20,153 nucleotides of DNA from an uncultured Oscillospiraceae bacterium (lineage in GTDB: Bacteria > Bacillota > Clostridia > Oscillospirales > Oscillospiraceae): assembly GCA_905205085.1 (NCBI GenBank), contig CAJLCG010000035.1:1-20153 (forward strand), written 5' to 3'. The position numbers were made by a program, and so were the translations under genes. The notes below the pieces were generated by a model. It worked only from the letters and a program-made list of their open reading frames with translations. It did not search any database and was not told the origin of the DNA. Shown here one piece after another: positions 1 through 7,601 of the stretch (positions are counted from its first letter, which is position 1; the number at the start of each line of letters is the position of its first letter).

Positions 1-12
1 TTTATACACAAA

Positions 13-957
13 TTACTTGCCGCAGAAGTCCTTAGCAACCTCCACGATGTGCTCGGCGGACAGACCGAACTGCTTGAGCAGAGCGGCGGCGGGGCCGGAG
101 TGGCCAAACTCGTCGTTGACGCCGATGCGGCGCACCGGAGTGGGGCACTTCTCGGCCAGAACACCGCAGACAGCCTCGCCCAGGCCGCCCAGGATGTTGT
201 GCTCCTCGCAGGTGATGATCTTGCCGCACTCCTTGGCGGCCTTCAGCACCAGCTCCTCGTCCAGGGGCTTGATGGTGGCCATGTTGATGATCCGGGCGGA
301 GATGCCGGCCTCGGCGAGAACCTTGCCCGCCTCGATGGCCTCGGCGACCATCAGGCCGTTGGCGATGATGGCCACGTCGGTGCCGTCCTGGAGCACCTCG
401 CCCTTGCCGATCTCAAAGGTGTAGCCCTCCTCCTCGTGGAACACGGGGACAGCGGCACGGCCGAAGCGGATATAGACAGGTCCCACATACTCGTAGGCGG
501 CCTTCACCATAGCCCGGGCCTCCACGTCGTCGGCGGGGGACATGACCACCATGCCGGGGATGGAGCGCATGAGGGCGAAGTCCTCACAGCACTGGTGGGA
601 CGCGCCGTCCTCACCCACGGAGATGCCGCCGTGGGTGGCGCCGATCTTCACATTCAGGTGGGGGTAGCCGATGGAGTTGCGCACCTGCTCAAAGGCGCGG
701 CCGGCGGCAAACATGGCGAAGCTGGAAGCAAAGGGAACCAGTCCCATGGTGGATGCGCCGGCTGCCACCGCGATCATGTTGCCCTCGGCAATGCCGCAGT
801 CAAAGTGGCGGTTGGGGAAGGCCTTCTGGAAGGTGGCGGTTTTGGTGGCACCGGCCAGGTCGGCGTCAAAGACGATCAGGTCGTCGTGCTGGGCGCCCAG
901 CTCCTTGAGGGCGTTGCCGTAGCTGTCACGGGTCGCGATCTTTTTCACGTCTGCCAT
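13..957 (-). CDS. Transketolase, C-terminal subunit (split transketolase)
   Basis: This 314-residue protein holds the pyrimidine-binding and C-terminal domains of transketolase. It pairs with the upstream N-terminal subunit to make the thiamine-diphosphate enzyme that moves two-carbon units in the non-oxidative pentose phosphate pathway. The conserved FDCGIAEGNM segment (residues 52-61) contains the catalytic glutamate (E58) that activates the cofactor, and the ATHGG and GEDGASHQ motifs of the family follow at about residues 107-121. The length is normal for stand-alone C-subunits of anaerobes and archaea. The start is ATG at 957, one base after the stop of the N-subunit gene, with GTGGAGG nine bases upstream inside that gene, so the two are translationally coupled. 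The stop is TAA at 13-15, near the window edge, so any further operon members are out of view. Confidence 0.95.
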   Translation of the reverse strand: MADVKKIATRDSYGNALKELGAQHDDLIVFDADLAGATKTATFQKAFPNRHFDCGIAEGNMIAVAAGASTMGLVPFASSFAMFAAGRAFEQVRNSIGYPHLNVKIGATHGGISVGEDGASHQCCEDFALMRSIPGMVVMSPADDVEARAMVKAAYEYVGPVYIRFGRAAVPVFHEEEGYTFEIGKGEVLQDGTDVAIIANGLMVAEAIEAGKVLAEAGISARIINMATIKPLDEELVLKAAKECGKIITCEEHNILGGLGEAVCGVLAEKCPTPVRRIGVNDEFGHSGPAAALLKQFGLSAEHIVEVAKDFCGK

Positions 958-958
958 C

Positions 959-1804
959 TTACATCGCCTCCACTTCTGCCAGCTGAGCCTTCAGCTCCGT
1001 CATGGCCTTCTCATATTCCTCGTCGTTGGGGGCCTTGCCGTGCCAGCCCGCCTGGTTCTCCATGTAGCTGACGCCCTTGCCCTTGGTCGTCTTCATCACA
1101 ATGGCAAAGGGCACGCCCTTGGTCTCTTTGGCCTTGGCAAAGGCGGACTCCATCTGGTCAAAGTCGTGGCCGTCGATCTCAGCAACCTCAAAGCCGAAGG
1201 CGCGCAGCTTCTCGGGGATGGGGTAGGGGCTCATCACGTCGGCGATGTTGCCGTCGATCTGCAGGCCGTTGTTGTCGATGATAACGCACAGGTTGTCCAG
1301 CTTATAGTGGTGGGCCAGCATAAAGGCCTCCCACACCTGGCCCTCCTGGATCTCGCCGTCACCCAGCAGGGTGTACACGCGGCAGTCCTTGCCCTGGTAC
1401 TTGGCGGCCAGCGCCATGCCGGCGGCAGCGGAGACGCCCTGGCCCAGAGAGCCGGTGGACATGTCCACGCCGGGAGTCTCGTTCATGTTGGGGTGGCCCT
1501 GGAGGTGGCTGCCGATGTGGCGCAGGGTGAGCAGGTCGCTCTCGGGGAAGAAGCCCCGCAGCGCCAGGGCGGCGTACAGGCCAGGGGCGGTGTGGCCCTT
1601 GGACAGGACAAAGCGGTCCCGGTCCTCCCACTTGGGGTTCTTGGGATCCACATTCATCTCTTTAAAATACAGGTAGGTAAACAGGTCGGCGGCGGACAGG
1701 CTGCCGCCGGGATGACCGGCCTTGGCGGCGTGGGTCCCCTCAATGACACCCATGCGCACCTTACAAGCGGTGGCCATCAGTTGCTTTTTTTCTGCTGCGG
1801 TCAA
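959..1804 (-). CDS. Transketolase, N-terminal subunit (split transketolase)
   Basis: This is the thiamine-pyrophosphate-binding half of a two-chain transketolase. Visible motifs are GHPGGSLSAAD (residues 30-40), LSKGHTAPGLYA, and the diphosphate/metal site beginning GDG at 148-150 and ending at NN 178-179. Three in-frame starts are possible: ATG 1843, ATG 1822 and TTG 1804. I chose the TTG because a textbook AAAGGAG lies exactly eight bases before it. The ATG at 1843 has no ribosome site and the one at 1822 has a poorer one. The TTG start gives a 281-residue protein beginning TAAEKKQL, which matches the usual N-terminus of the family. With the C-subunit one base downstream it forms a dicistronic operon. 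An automatic annotation may use one of the upstream ATGs. Confidence 0.93.
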   Translation of the reverse strand: MTAAEKKQLMATACKVRMGVIEGTHAAKAGHPGGSLSAADLFTYLYFKEMNVDPKNPKWEDRDRFVLSKGHTAPGLYAALALRGFFPESDLLTLRHIGSHLQGHPNMNETPGVDMSTGSLGQGVSAAAGMALAAKYQGKDCRVYTLLGDGEIQEGQVWEAFMLAHHYKLDNLCVIIDNNGLQIDGNIADVMSPYPIPEKLRAFGFEVAEIDGHDFDQMESAFAKAKETKGVPFAIVMKTTKGKGVSYMENQAGWHGKAPNDEEYEKAMTELKAQLAEVEAM

Positions 1805-1843
1805 GTAGATCGCTCCTTTCATACGCCTTGAATTCCTTTCCAT

Positions 1844-1875
1844 AAAAAGCGGACTGGAGGGCCAGCCCGCAGGGT
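1844..1875 (-). promoter_or_regulatory. Hairpin plus T-run in the transketolase leader (possible attenuator)
   Basis: In the leader RNA, GGAC and GTCC arms (with partial inner pairing of GGG and CCC) enclose a GC-rich loop and are followed closely by GCTTTTT. The element lies about 70-100 nt into the transcript and 40 nt before the chosen start codon. The shape is terminator-like, but the outer stem is short and interrupted. No riboswitch class is recognised. Confidence 0.3.
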
Positions 1876-1949
1876 CCGAAACAGAAGGGCAGAAACGCCC
1901 ACCCAGAAGTGCTCCGAACAGATAGGATGTATGACAAGTTTCTGGATTT

Positions 1950-1979
1950 ATTATAGAACTTTACCAAGAGCGGTGTCAA
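1950..1979 (-). promoter_or_regulatory. Sigma-A promoter of the transketolase operon
   Basis: On the minus strand TTGACA (1979-1974) and TATAAT (1955-1950) are both perfect consensus hexamers, separated by 18 bp. The predicted transcript starts near 1943 and has a leader of about 140 nt before the TTG start. It lies just beyond the terminator of the GTPase operon, as expected for an independent unit. Confidence 0.85.
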
Positions 1980-2001
1980 CCTTGACATGTGATACAGGCA
2001 G

Positions 2002-2040
2002 AAAAATCCCCCGGCAGGGCAGAATGCTCTACCGGGGGAT
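2002..2040 (-). terminator. Rho-independent terminator of the GTPase operon
   Basis: Reading the minus strand, ATCCCCCGG (2040-2032) pairs perfectly with CCGGGGGAT (2014-2006). The stem continues inward past one mismatch and is followed at once by TTTTT. It begins five bases after the stop codon of the second GTPase gene, so it ends that transcript. Confidence 0.93.
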
Positions 2041-2045
2041 GGAAA

Positions 2046-2993
2046 TCAACGGAAATAAACCAGGGGATCTTTGGGGGCCTCAGCCTTTTCCACGGACTGG
2101 GCATAGAGCACCACGCCCTCGCCCTCGTAGACGGCGGCGTGCTCCCAGCGGATCTGGGCGGTGACCATGACCCACTCTCCCTTACGCAGGGAGCGGCTGC
2201 GGTCATACTTGCACAGGAAACCGAAGAAGCGGATGTCGTCCACACAGCAGGTCATGGCGTTGCGGCCGGGGATGAAGGTGCCCTTGGGCAGCTTCATGCT
2301 GGTCATGGCCTGGGCCTTGAAGGTGACGGTTTTGCCCTCGTAGCGCTCGGGGTGGTCCTGGATGTCGATATACCAGATGCCGTAGTCGTCGTCCTCCAGC
2401 TCCAGATGGTCGCTGTCCAGAGAGTAGGGGAGGATGTCCTCCACCTCCAGCTCCTCGCCCCGCTCGTCCTCAAAGACGATCTCGCACATCCGGTTGACCG
2501 CCCGAATGGAGCGCTTCCAGCCGGAGAGAGGCATGTCCGGGGTGCAGCGGTTGAAGAGCACCATGTCCGCCTCGGACACCTGATCCACGATCATGGACTG
2601 CATGTTGGTGCGGTACATCTCAAAGGTGGTGGCGTCAATGACGTGGATGGCCTGGTACAGGCCCCATTCCCGGGGCAGCTTCAGGTCCCGGAGGATCTGG
2701 ATGGGCCACATACCGTTGTATTCCAGCAGGACGCGCTCGGGCTGATAGCGCCGCTCCACCTCGTCCAGAAAGGCACGGGTGAGCTGGGACTGGTCCTCCA
2801 CCGGCACCAGACGGCAGTTGCGCTTGGATAGCTTCTCCTGGTCATACTCCTCCTCGCCGTCCTCACAGCGGATGAGGACGGTGCGCTGGCCGTCGTTGAA
2901 GTAGTCCATATTCAGGGTGTCGATGAGCAGAGTGGTTTTGCCGCTGTCCAGAAAGCCGGTGATCAAATACAGGGGGATACGGGAGTCAGGCAT
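2046..2993 (-). CDS. CobW/COG0523-like GTPase with C-terminal TIGR03943/DUF1980-like domain
   Basis: This 315-residue protein starts with a P-loop, GFLDSGKTT (residues 13-21), a variant of the GFLGAGKTT of COG0523 metal-chaperone GTPases. Later positions match the COG0523 fold but with changed residues: IRCEDGEEEYD replaces the usual ENEFG segment, LLEYNGMW replaces EPSG, and FNRC occupies the nucleotide-specificity loop. The CxCC metal motif is absent. From about residue 204 to 300 a second domain carries ERYEGKTVTFKA, GRNAMTCC and a strand-rich pattern that I read as the OB-like C-terminal domain of TIGR03943/YcgQ proteins, which accompany YcgR permeases. The gene follows the His-rich GTPase by 11 bases, with GAGGTGA before the ATG. 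A role in metal homeostasis is inferred. The domain call comes from memory of the family, not a search. Confidence 0.8.
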   Translation of the reverse strand: MPDSRIPLYLITGFLDSGKTTLLIDTLNMDYFNDGQRTVLIRCEDGEEEYDQEKLSKRNCRLVPVEDQSQLTRAFLDEVERRYQPERVLLEYNGMWPIQILRDLKLPREWGLYQAIHVIDATTFEMYRTNMQSMIVDQVSEADMVLFNRCTPDMPLSGWKRSIRAVNRMCEIVFEDERGEELEVEDILPYSLDSDHLELEDDDYGIWYIDIQDHPERYEGKTVTFKAQAMTSMKLPKGTFIPGRNAMTCCVDDIRFFGFLCKYDRSRSLRKGEWVMVTAQIRWEHAAVYEGEGVVLYAQSVEKAEAPKDPLVYFR

Positions 2994-3004
2994 GTTCTTT
3001 CACC

Positions 3005-4165
3005 TCACGCCAGCAGGAACAGCTTCTCCAGCTGCTCCTCCTTCAAATCAGAGCCAATGACGCACAGACGGCCGGTGTAGTCGGCAGCACCCTCCCGGAT
3101 CTGGAACTCGCCGGGGACCAGGTCGAAGTGTAGCCAGGTCTGGCCGTCCTCGCAGGGCAGGATGCCCTTGGCACGGAGGATCACGCCGTAAGTCTCACCC
3201 ATGGCCAGGGAGGACAGAGCGTCCTGGAGCTCCTCCCGGGTGTACTTGCGGGGAGTCTCACGGCCCCAGGAGGTGAACACCTCGTCGGCGTCATGGTCGT
3301 GGTGGTGGTGGTGGTGCTCGTGGCCCATGTCACAGGCCAGGCAGGCATCACAGGCGGCCTCGTCGCAGTGGTCGTGGTCGTGATGATGCTCATGATCATG
3401 CTCGTGGTCGTGGTGATGCTCGTGCTCATGGTCATGATCGTGATGATGCTCGTGGTCGTGATCATGATGGTGGTCATGGTCGTGGCAGCCGCAGTCGCAG
3501 TGCTCGTCGTGCTCATGGTGGTGATGCTCGTGGGCGATCTCCTCCATCAGCTCCTCGGCCAGAGAGTGGCCGCCTTCCATGGCGGAGAGGATCTGGGCAC
3601 CGGTGAGCTGGTCCCAGGGGGTAGTGAGGATGGCGGCCTTGGCGTTCTTGTCCCGCAGCAGCTTGACTGCGTTGTCCAGCTTGGCCTGGTCCATCTTCTG
3701 CGTGCGGGAGAGGAGGATGGCGCTGGCGTGCTCTACCTGGTTGTTGAAGAACTCGCCGAAGTTCTTCATATAGATCTTGGCCTTGGTGGCGTCCACCACG
3801 GTGACAAAGCTGTTGAGATGCAGGTCGGGGGCCTCCGCCTGGACCCGCTCCACGGCGGCGATGACGTCGGAGAGCTTGCCTACGCCGGAGGGCTCGATGA
3901 TGATGCGGTCAGGGGCATAGTCGGTCAGCACCTGCTTGAGAGCCGCGCCGAAGTCGCCCACCAGGGAGCAGCAGATGCAGCCGGAGTTCATCTCGGTGAT
4001 CTCTACTCCGGCGTCCTTCAGGAAGCCACCGTCGATGCCGATCTGGCCGAACTCATTCTCGATGAGCACGATCTTCTCGCCGCGGAACACTTCGTCCAGC
4101 AGCTTTTTAATGAGAGTGGTTTTGCCGGCTCCGAGGAAGCCGGAGACAATGTCAATTTTAGTCAT
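3005..4165 (-). CDS. CobW/COG0523 metal-chaperone GTPase with His-rich insert
   Basis: This 386-residue G3E-family GTPase is of the YjiA/ZigA/CobW type, thought to insert or deliver zinc or another metal to client proteins. It has a P-loop GFLGAGKTT (9-17), switch ENEFGQIGID (36-45), the diagnostic GCICCS metal motif (C63, C65, C66) and EPSGVGK (91-97). A CobW C-terminal domain runs from about 294 to 386. Between them, residues 212-292 hold 39 histidines plus seven cysteines (CDCGC and a CDEAACDACLACD cluster), which is unusually large for such inserts. The start is ATG 4165 with AAAGGA upstream. An ATG at 4213 is rejected because it would overlap the protease gene and lacks a ribosome site. 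It is 35 bases downstream of the protease stop with no terminator between, so read-through is likely. Confidence 0.93.
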   Translation of the reverse strand: MTKIDIVSGFLGAGKTTLIKKLLDEVFRGEKIVLIENEFGQIGIDGGFLKDAGVEITEMNSGCICCSLVGDFGAALKQVLTDYAPDRIIIEPSGVGKLSDVIAAVERVQAEAPDLHLNSFVTVVDATKAKIYMKNFGEFFNNQVEHASAILLSRTQKMDQAKLDNAVKLLRDKNAKAAILTTPWDQLTGAQILSAMEGGHSLAEELMEEIAHEHHHHEHDEHCDCGCHDHDHHHDHDHEHHHDHDHEHEHHHDHEHDHEHHHDHDHCDEAACDACLACDMGHEHHHHHHDHDADEVFTSWGRETPRKYTREELQDALSSLAMGETYGVILRAKGILPCEDGQTWLHFDLVPGEFQIREGAADYTGRLCVIGSDLKEEQLEKLFLLA

Positions 4166-4200
4166 GGTAAACTCGTCCTTTCTATGATAAACGCTTACAT

Positions 4201-6075
4201 TTATACGTTCCAAAGCAGGCCGGCGGCCCGCAGGAATTGGCAGATCAGATGGGCGGCCTGGTCCCGGGTGGCAGGGGCCTGAGGAGAGGTCCGGTCCAGG
4301 GGCACGCCCAGGGTAGACAGACGCCAGGCAGGAGCCTGAGCCCAGGAACTGAACGCGGCGTAGTCACCCTGCTGGGCAGCGGGGACCGGCTCGTCGGCCA
4401 CAGCATAGCCCTTGGTGCAGACCCAGGAGGAGACGGCGGAGAGAATGGTGACCAGTTCCTCATAGGTGAGATTGTCCTGGGGCGCAAAGGTGGTGCTGCT
4501 GCGTCCAGCCAGGAATCCTTTTGCCACCATAGCGTCCACCGCGTCGGCGTACCAGGTGTTGGAGGGAACGTCAGTAAACCCGGCAGAATTACTCTCCCGC
4601 AGGTTCAGGGCCGCGGACAGCAAAACGGCAAATTCACCTCGGGTAATCGACTGCTGGGCGCGGAAGGAGCCGTCCGGGAAGCCGCCCAACAGTCCATAGA
4701 CAGACAGGGTGGCCACATCGTCCGTATAGACGCACTGATCCAGGTCGTTATAGTTCCAGCGGCAGTTATAGCTCAGCCCCAGAGTCTGGGCGGCGTATGC
4801 GGGGGAGACGGTGATCCACTGGCTGCCACCCGTCCCCTGCTTAAGCTGGGCGGAGGGAGGCAGAGCCTCCAGCAGCTGCTCAAAGGCCTCCCGATATTCC
4901 GCTTGGCCTGCCTGCTCCTGGGAGATGTAGAAGGTGCAGCCGGCAAGATGCAGCTTCCAATAGCCCTGGCTGTCCTTGGGTTGAGATGCCGTGAGCAGCA
5001 TGGCAGCAGCCGGAGCGTACTGCTGGGAGAGCATCAACGTGGGCAGTATGCCGATGGTGTCGTTGGTGACCCCGAAGGGGGAATAGAAGCGGTAGGAGGT
5101 GACCTTTAGCGCGTCCCCGTCAAAGAACTCGGGGTTGGTCTCCTCGTCCAGGACGATTTGGGCAATGCCCTTGCCATAGGTCCGTTCTCCCAGGGCAATT
5201 CCCGCTCTGTAATCCCGGATGGCGGCGGAAAATAGCTCCGAGGCGCTGGCGGAGTTGCTGTCGGTGAGGATAATTAGGGGCTGGTCGGTGAGATCGGGGT
5301 ACTGACTGCCGGTTTTGACCATGGTGTATCGTCCCTGGCCGTCCCGGAAAAATGCCATGACCCCGCTGCCAGTAAAGTAGCTGGCGCTGCCGGCGGCAGC
5401 ATCGGTGACTCCGCCGGGATTGGAGCGCAGGTCCAGAATGATGGGCCGATCCAGATCTTTATGCTCGGTCAGAGCCTGAGAGATGGTCTGGGCGGTGGTA
5501 TCACCGAAGCTGATGCACTCGATGACGGCCACGCCGTCCACCAGAGAGTAGGTGACAATGGGTACCTGGACCTCCCGGCGGGTGAGGGTCAGCTCCCGGA
5601 TCTTTCCAGTCTTGCCGGAGAGGACGGTCACCGTTACCTTGGAGCCCTCCTGTCCGGCCAGAGAAGCGGACTGTTCCGAGGAGGTGACCGCAATTCCATC
5701 GATGGCCTGGATATAGTCCCCTTCCTCCAGTCCCGCCTCCTGGGCGGGGGAGTCAGGGAGAGTGGAGAGGATCAAAAAGCCGTTTTCCGTGACCGCGTTC
5801 TGGATGGACACGCCGATGCCCACCAGGGTTTCGCCGTTGACGGAGTTCAGGAAGGCGTCATACTCCTCCTTGGTCATGTAGACGGTGTAAGGGTCGCCCA
5901 GGGCCTGCAGCATGGAATCCACATCCTCCTGGCCCAGAACAGGGTCGGGAACAGTATCTACATAGTATTGCTCCAGAAGCTCACCGGCCTGCTGGGCGGT
6001 AAGAGCGGCAGCGGGAGTCAGACAGAATGAGATGCCCAGAGCCAGGGACAAGCCGGCAGAAAGAATCCGTTTCAT
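4201..6075 (-). CDS. Secreted S41 C-terminal processing peptidase with PDZ and SLH domains
   Basis: This 624-residue exported serine protease has a signal peptide at residues 1-25 (MKR, hydrophobic core, PAAALTA). A PDZ domain spans about 85-165 (VGIGVSI, GLEEGDYIQAIDG) and binds substrate C-termini. The S41 catalytic core follows: LRSNPGG (217-222), the nucleophile S277 in SASASE, and the general-base K302 in TYGKG, with the 25-residue spacing seen in CtpB and Tsp. Three SLH repeats at about 449-491, 499-550 and 571-622 would anchor it to secondary cell-wall polymers, so it probably acts at the surface. ATG 6075 is preferred over GTG 6084 because GCAGGAG lies eight bases before it. It sits between purA and the two metal GTPases and shares no terminator with the latter. 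Confidence 0.93.
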   Translation of the reverse strand: MKRILSAGLSLALGISFCLTPAAALTAQQAGELLEQYYVDTVPDPVLGQEDVDSMLQALGDPYTVYMTKEEYDAFLNSVNGETLVGIGVSIQNAVTENGFLILSTLPDSPAQEAGLEEGDYIQAIDGIAVTSSEQSASLAGQEGSKVTVTVLSGKTGKIRELTLTRREVQVPIVTYSLVDGVAVIECISFGDTTAQTISQALTEHKDLDRPIILDLRSNPGGVTDAAAGSASYFTGSGVMAFFRDGQGRYTMVKTGSQYPDLTDQPLIILTDSNSASASELFSAAIRDYRAGIALGERTYGKGIAQIVLDEETNPEFFDGDALKVTSYRFYSPFGVTNDTIGILPTLMLSQQYAPAAAMLLTASQPKDSQGYWKLHLAGCTFYISQEQAGQAEYREAFEQLLEALPPSAQLKQGTGGSQWITVSPAYAAQTLGLSYNCRWNYNDLDQCVYTDDVATLSVYGLLGGFPDGSFRAQQSITRGEFAVLLSAALNLRESNSAGFTDVPSNTWYADAVDAMVAKGFLAGRSSTTFAPQDNLTYEELVTILSAVSSWVCTKGYAVADEPVPAAQQGDYAAFSSWAQAPAWRLSTLGVPLDRTSPQAPATRDQAAHLICQFLRAAGLLWNV

Positions 6076-6098
6076 AAGTATCACTCCTGCTTGGTGAA

Positions 6099-6140
6099 AA
6101 TGGTACGCCGGATGCCACGGAAGGCGGCATCCGGCGCGGT
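6099..6140 (-). terminator. Hairpin terminator after purA
   Basis: An 11-bp perfect stem, CGCCGGATGCC (6106-6116) with GGCATCCGGCG (6126-6136), lies between the purA stop and the protease start. On the minus strand it is followed by TACCATTTTC, a short and broken T-run, so termination may be partial. No T-run follows on the plus strand. Confidence 0.7.
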
Positions 6141-6147
6141 ACTCGCA

Positions 6148-7440
6148 TTAGATTTTGGGGGTGCGGTAGGTCATTTCATCACGCTTGGGGCCGGAGGAGA
6201 CCATGGTGATGGGGGCGCCGATGTGGGCCTCCAAAAAGTCCACATAGTCCTTGGCCTGCTGGGGCAGGGACTCGTAGTCCTTGCAGCCCCGGATGTCGCA
6301 CTTCCAGCCGGGCAGGGTGGTGAAGACGGGCTTGGCCTTCATCAGCTGGGGAGTGACCGGGAAGACATCGGTGACCTTACCGTCGATCTCATAGCCGGTG
6401 CAAACCTTGATCTCGTCCAGATAGCCCAGCACGTCTAGGCAGGTGAGAGCCACCTGAGTGGCGCCCTGCACCATGCAGCCGTACTTGGTGGCTACGGCAT
6501 CAAACCAGCCCACACGGCGGGGACGGCCGGTGGTGGCACCGAACTCGCCCTTGTCGCCGCCACGGCGGCGCAGCTCATCGCCCTCCTCGCCCAGCAGCTC
6601 GCTGACGAAGGGTTCAGTGTGGGAGCCCACAGAGGAGGAGTAAGCCTTGGTGACACAGATCACATCCTCCACCGCGGTGGGGGGCACAGCGGCGCCCACA
6701 CAGCCAAAGCCGGCCAGAGTGTGGGAGGAGGTGGTCATGGGGAAGATACCCAGGTCGGGGTCCTTCATGGAGCCCAGCTGACCCTCCAGCAGGATGGTCT
6801 TGCCTTCCTTCAGGGCCTGGTGGACAAAGCCCACCGCGTCGCCCACGTAGGGACGGATCTCCTCACGCAGGGTAACCAGCTCCTGGAACAGCTCGTCCAC
6901 ATTCAGCGCGGGCTTGTGGTAGAGGTGCTCGAAGAGCACGTTTTTCAGGGAAACGGCGGCGGTCAGACGCTCCTTCAGACGCTCCTCGTCAAACAGGTCG
7001 CACACCTGGATGCCGATCTTGGCGTACTTGTCGGAGTAGAAGGGAGCAATGCCGCTCTTGGTGGAGCCGAAGGCCTTGCCGGCCAGACGCTCCTCTTCAT
7101 AGGCGTCCTGAAGAGTGTGGTAGGGCATCAGAATCTGGCAGCGCTCCGACACGATCAGGTTGGGCGCAGGCACGCCCTGATCGGTGAGGGATTTCAGCTC
7201 GTCCACCAGCTTGCGGATGTCCAGCGCCACACCGTTGCCGATGATATTGGTGATGTGGGGGTAGAAGGTGCCGGAGGGGAGGATGTGCAGAGCAAAACGG
7301 CCATAATCATTGATGATGGTGTGGCCGGCATTGGCACCGCCCTGGAACCGGATGACCACATCAGAGGTCTCCGCCAGCATGTCGGTGATCTTGCCCTTGC
7401 CCTCGTCGCCCCAGTTGGCGCCTACGATCGCTTTTACCAT
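6148..7440 (-). CDS. purA: Adenylosuccinate synthetase
   Basis: This 430-residue cytosolic enzyme joins IMP and aspartate using GTP, the first committed step from IMP to AMP. The P-loop-like GDEGKGK (11-17) and NAGHT with catalytic H40 match the family, and the length agrees with the roughly 430-residue norm. The C-terminus retains the SSGPKRDE signature. The start is ATG 7440 with GGAGG seven bases upstream; an ATG at 7470 lacks a ribosome site. The IMP-binding stretch reads STKSGIAPFYSDKYAKIG, where the E. coli enzyme has TTGRGIGPAYEDKVARRG. The cross-subunit Arg143 of E. coli therefore appears as lysine here. The gene has its own promoter and a hairpin after it. Confidence 0.97.
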   Translation of the reverse strand: MVKAIVGANWGDEGKGKITDMLAETSDVVIRFQGGANAGHTIINDYGRFALHILPSGTFYPHITNIIGNGVALDIRKLVDELKSLTDQGVPAPNLIVSERCQILMPYHTLQDAYEEERLAGKAFGSTKSGIAPFYSDKYAKIGIQVCDLFDEERLKERLTAAVSLKNVLFEHLYHKPALNVDELFQELVTLREEIRPYVGDAVGFVHQALKEGKTILLEGQLGSMKDPDLGIFPMTTSSHTLAGFGCVGAAVPPTAVEDVICVTKAYSSSVGSHTEPFVSELLGEEGDELRRRGGDKGEFGATTGRPRRVGWFDAVATKYGCMVQGATQVALTCLDVLGYLDEIKVCTGYEIDGKVTDVFPVTPQLMKAKPVFTTLPGWKCDIRGCKDYESLPQQAKDYVDFLEAHIGAPITMVSSGPKRDEMTYRTPKI

Positions 7441-7465
7441 AATGTTACCTCCGTGAACCGGGATT

Positions 7466-7500
7466 CGCAACCGAAAAACGGATTTGCCTTATCCGGCTCA
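7466..7500 (-). promoter_or_regulatory. Small hairpin with T-run in the purA leader
   Basis: In the purA leader RNA, CGGAT and ATCCG form a 5-bp stem around a 7-nt loop and are followed directly by TTTTT. An alternative fold, CCG-TTTTT-CGG, uses the same bases. This resembles a weak attenuator. No known purine riboswitch or PurR box is recognised. Confidence 0.3.
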
Positions 7501-7515
7501 TAACGCAACATCAAT

Positions 7516-7544
7516 ATTATACTTCCTTTTTTTTCGGGACGCAA
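7516..7544 (-). promoter_or_regulatory. Sigma-A promoter of purA
   Basis: On the minus strand TTGCGT (7544-7539) and a perfect TATAAT (7521-7516) are separated by 17 bp that include a run of eight A. The transcript should start near 7509, giving a leader of about 70 nt. Confidence 0.75.
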
Positions 7545-7559
7545 GAGCCAATCGTGTAG

Positions 7560-7595
7560 AAAAAAGGGGAGCTTTTGTGAATGATTTGCCAAAAG
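7560..7595 (-). terminator. Weak candidate terminator of the redox operon
   Basis: Just after the TlpA-like gene, the minus strand has a 6-bp stem made of CTTTTG and CAAAAG (7595-7590 with 7577-7572), followed about six bases later by TTTTTT. An alternative AAAAG/CTTTT stem abuts the same T-run. The stem is AT-rich and short, so this is tentative. Nothing stronger separates this operon from the purA promoter. Confidence 0.35.
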
Positions 7596-7601
7596 GGAGA
7601 A

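Noticed and set aside
3290..3530. Repetitive GTGGTCGTG/ATGATG-like DNA resembling a tandem repeat or CRISPR-like array
   Set aside because: It is the coding sequence of the His/Asp/Glu-rich insert of the GTPase. The repetition follows codons, with no uniform repeat-spacer unit.
3293..4282. Plus-strand 329-residue open frame opposite the GTPase
   Set aside because: It is low-complexity Val/Met-rich in the region antisense to the His-rich insert, has no ribosome site and lies entirely opposite a well-supported gene.
7441..7560. PurR box or purine riboswitch upstream of purA
   Set aside because: There is no pair of PurBox-like repeats at the expected spacing and no purine aptamer core was found. 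Only a short hairpin is present.
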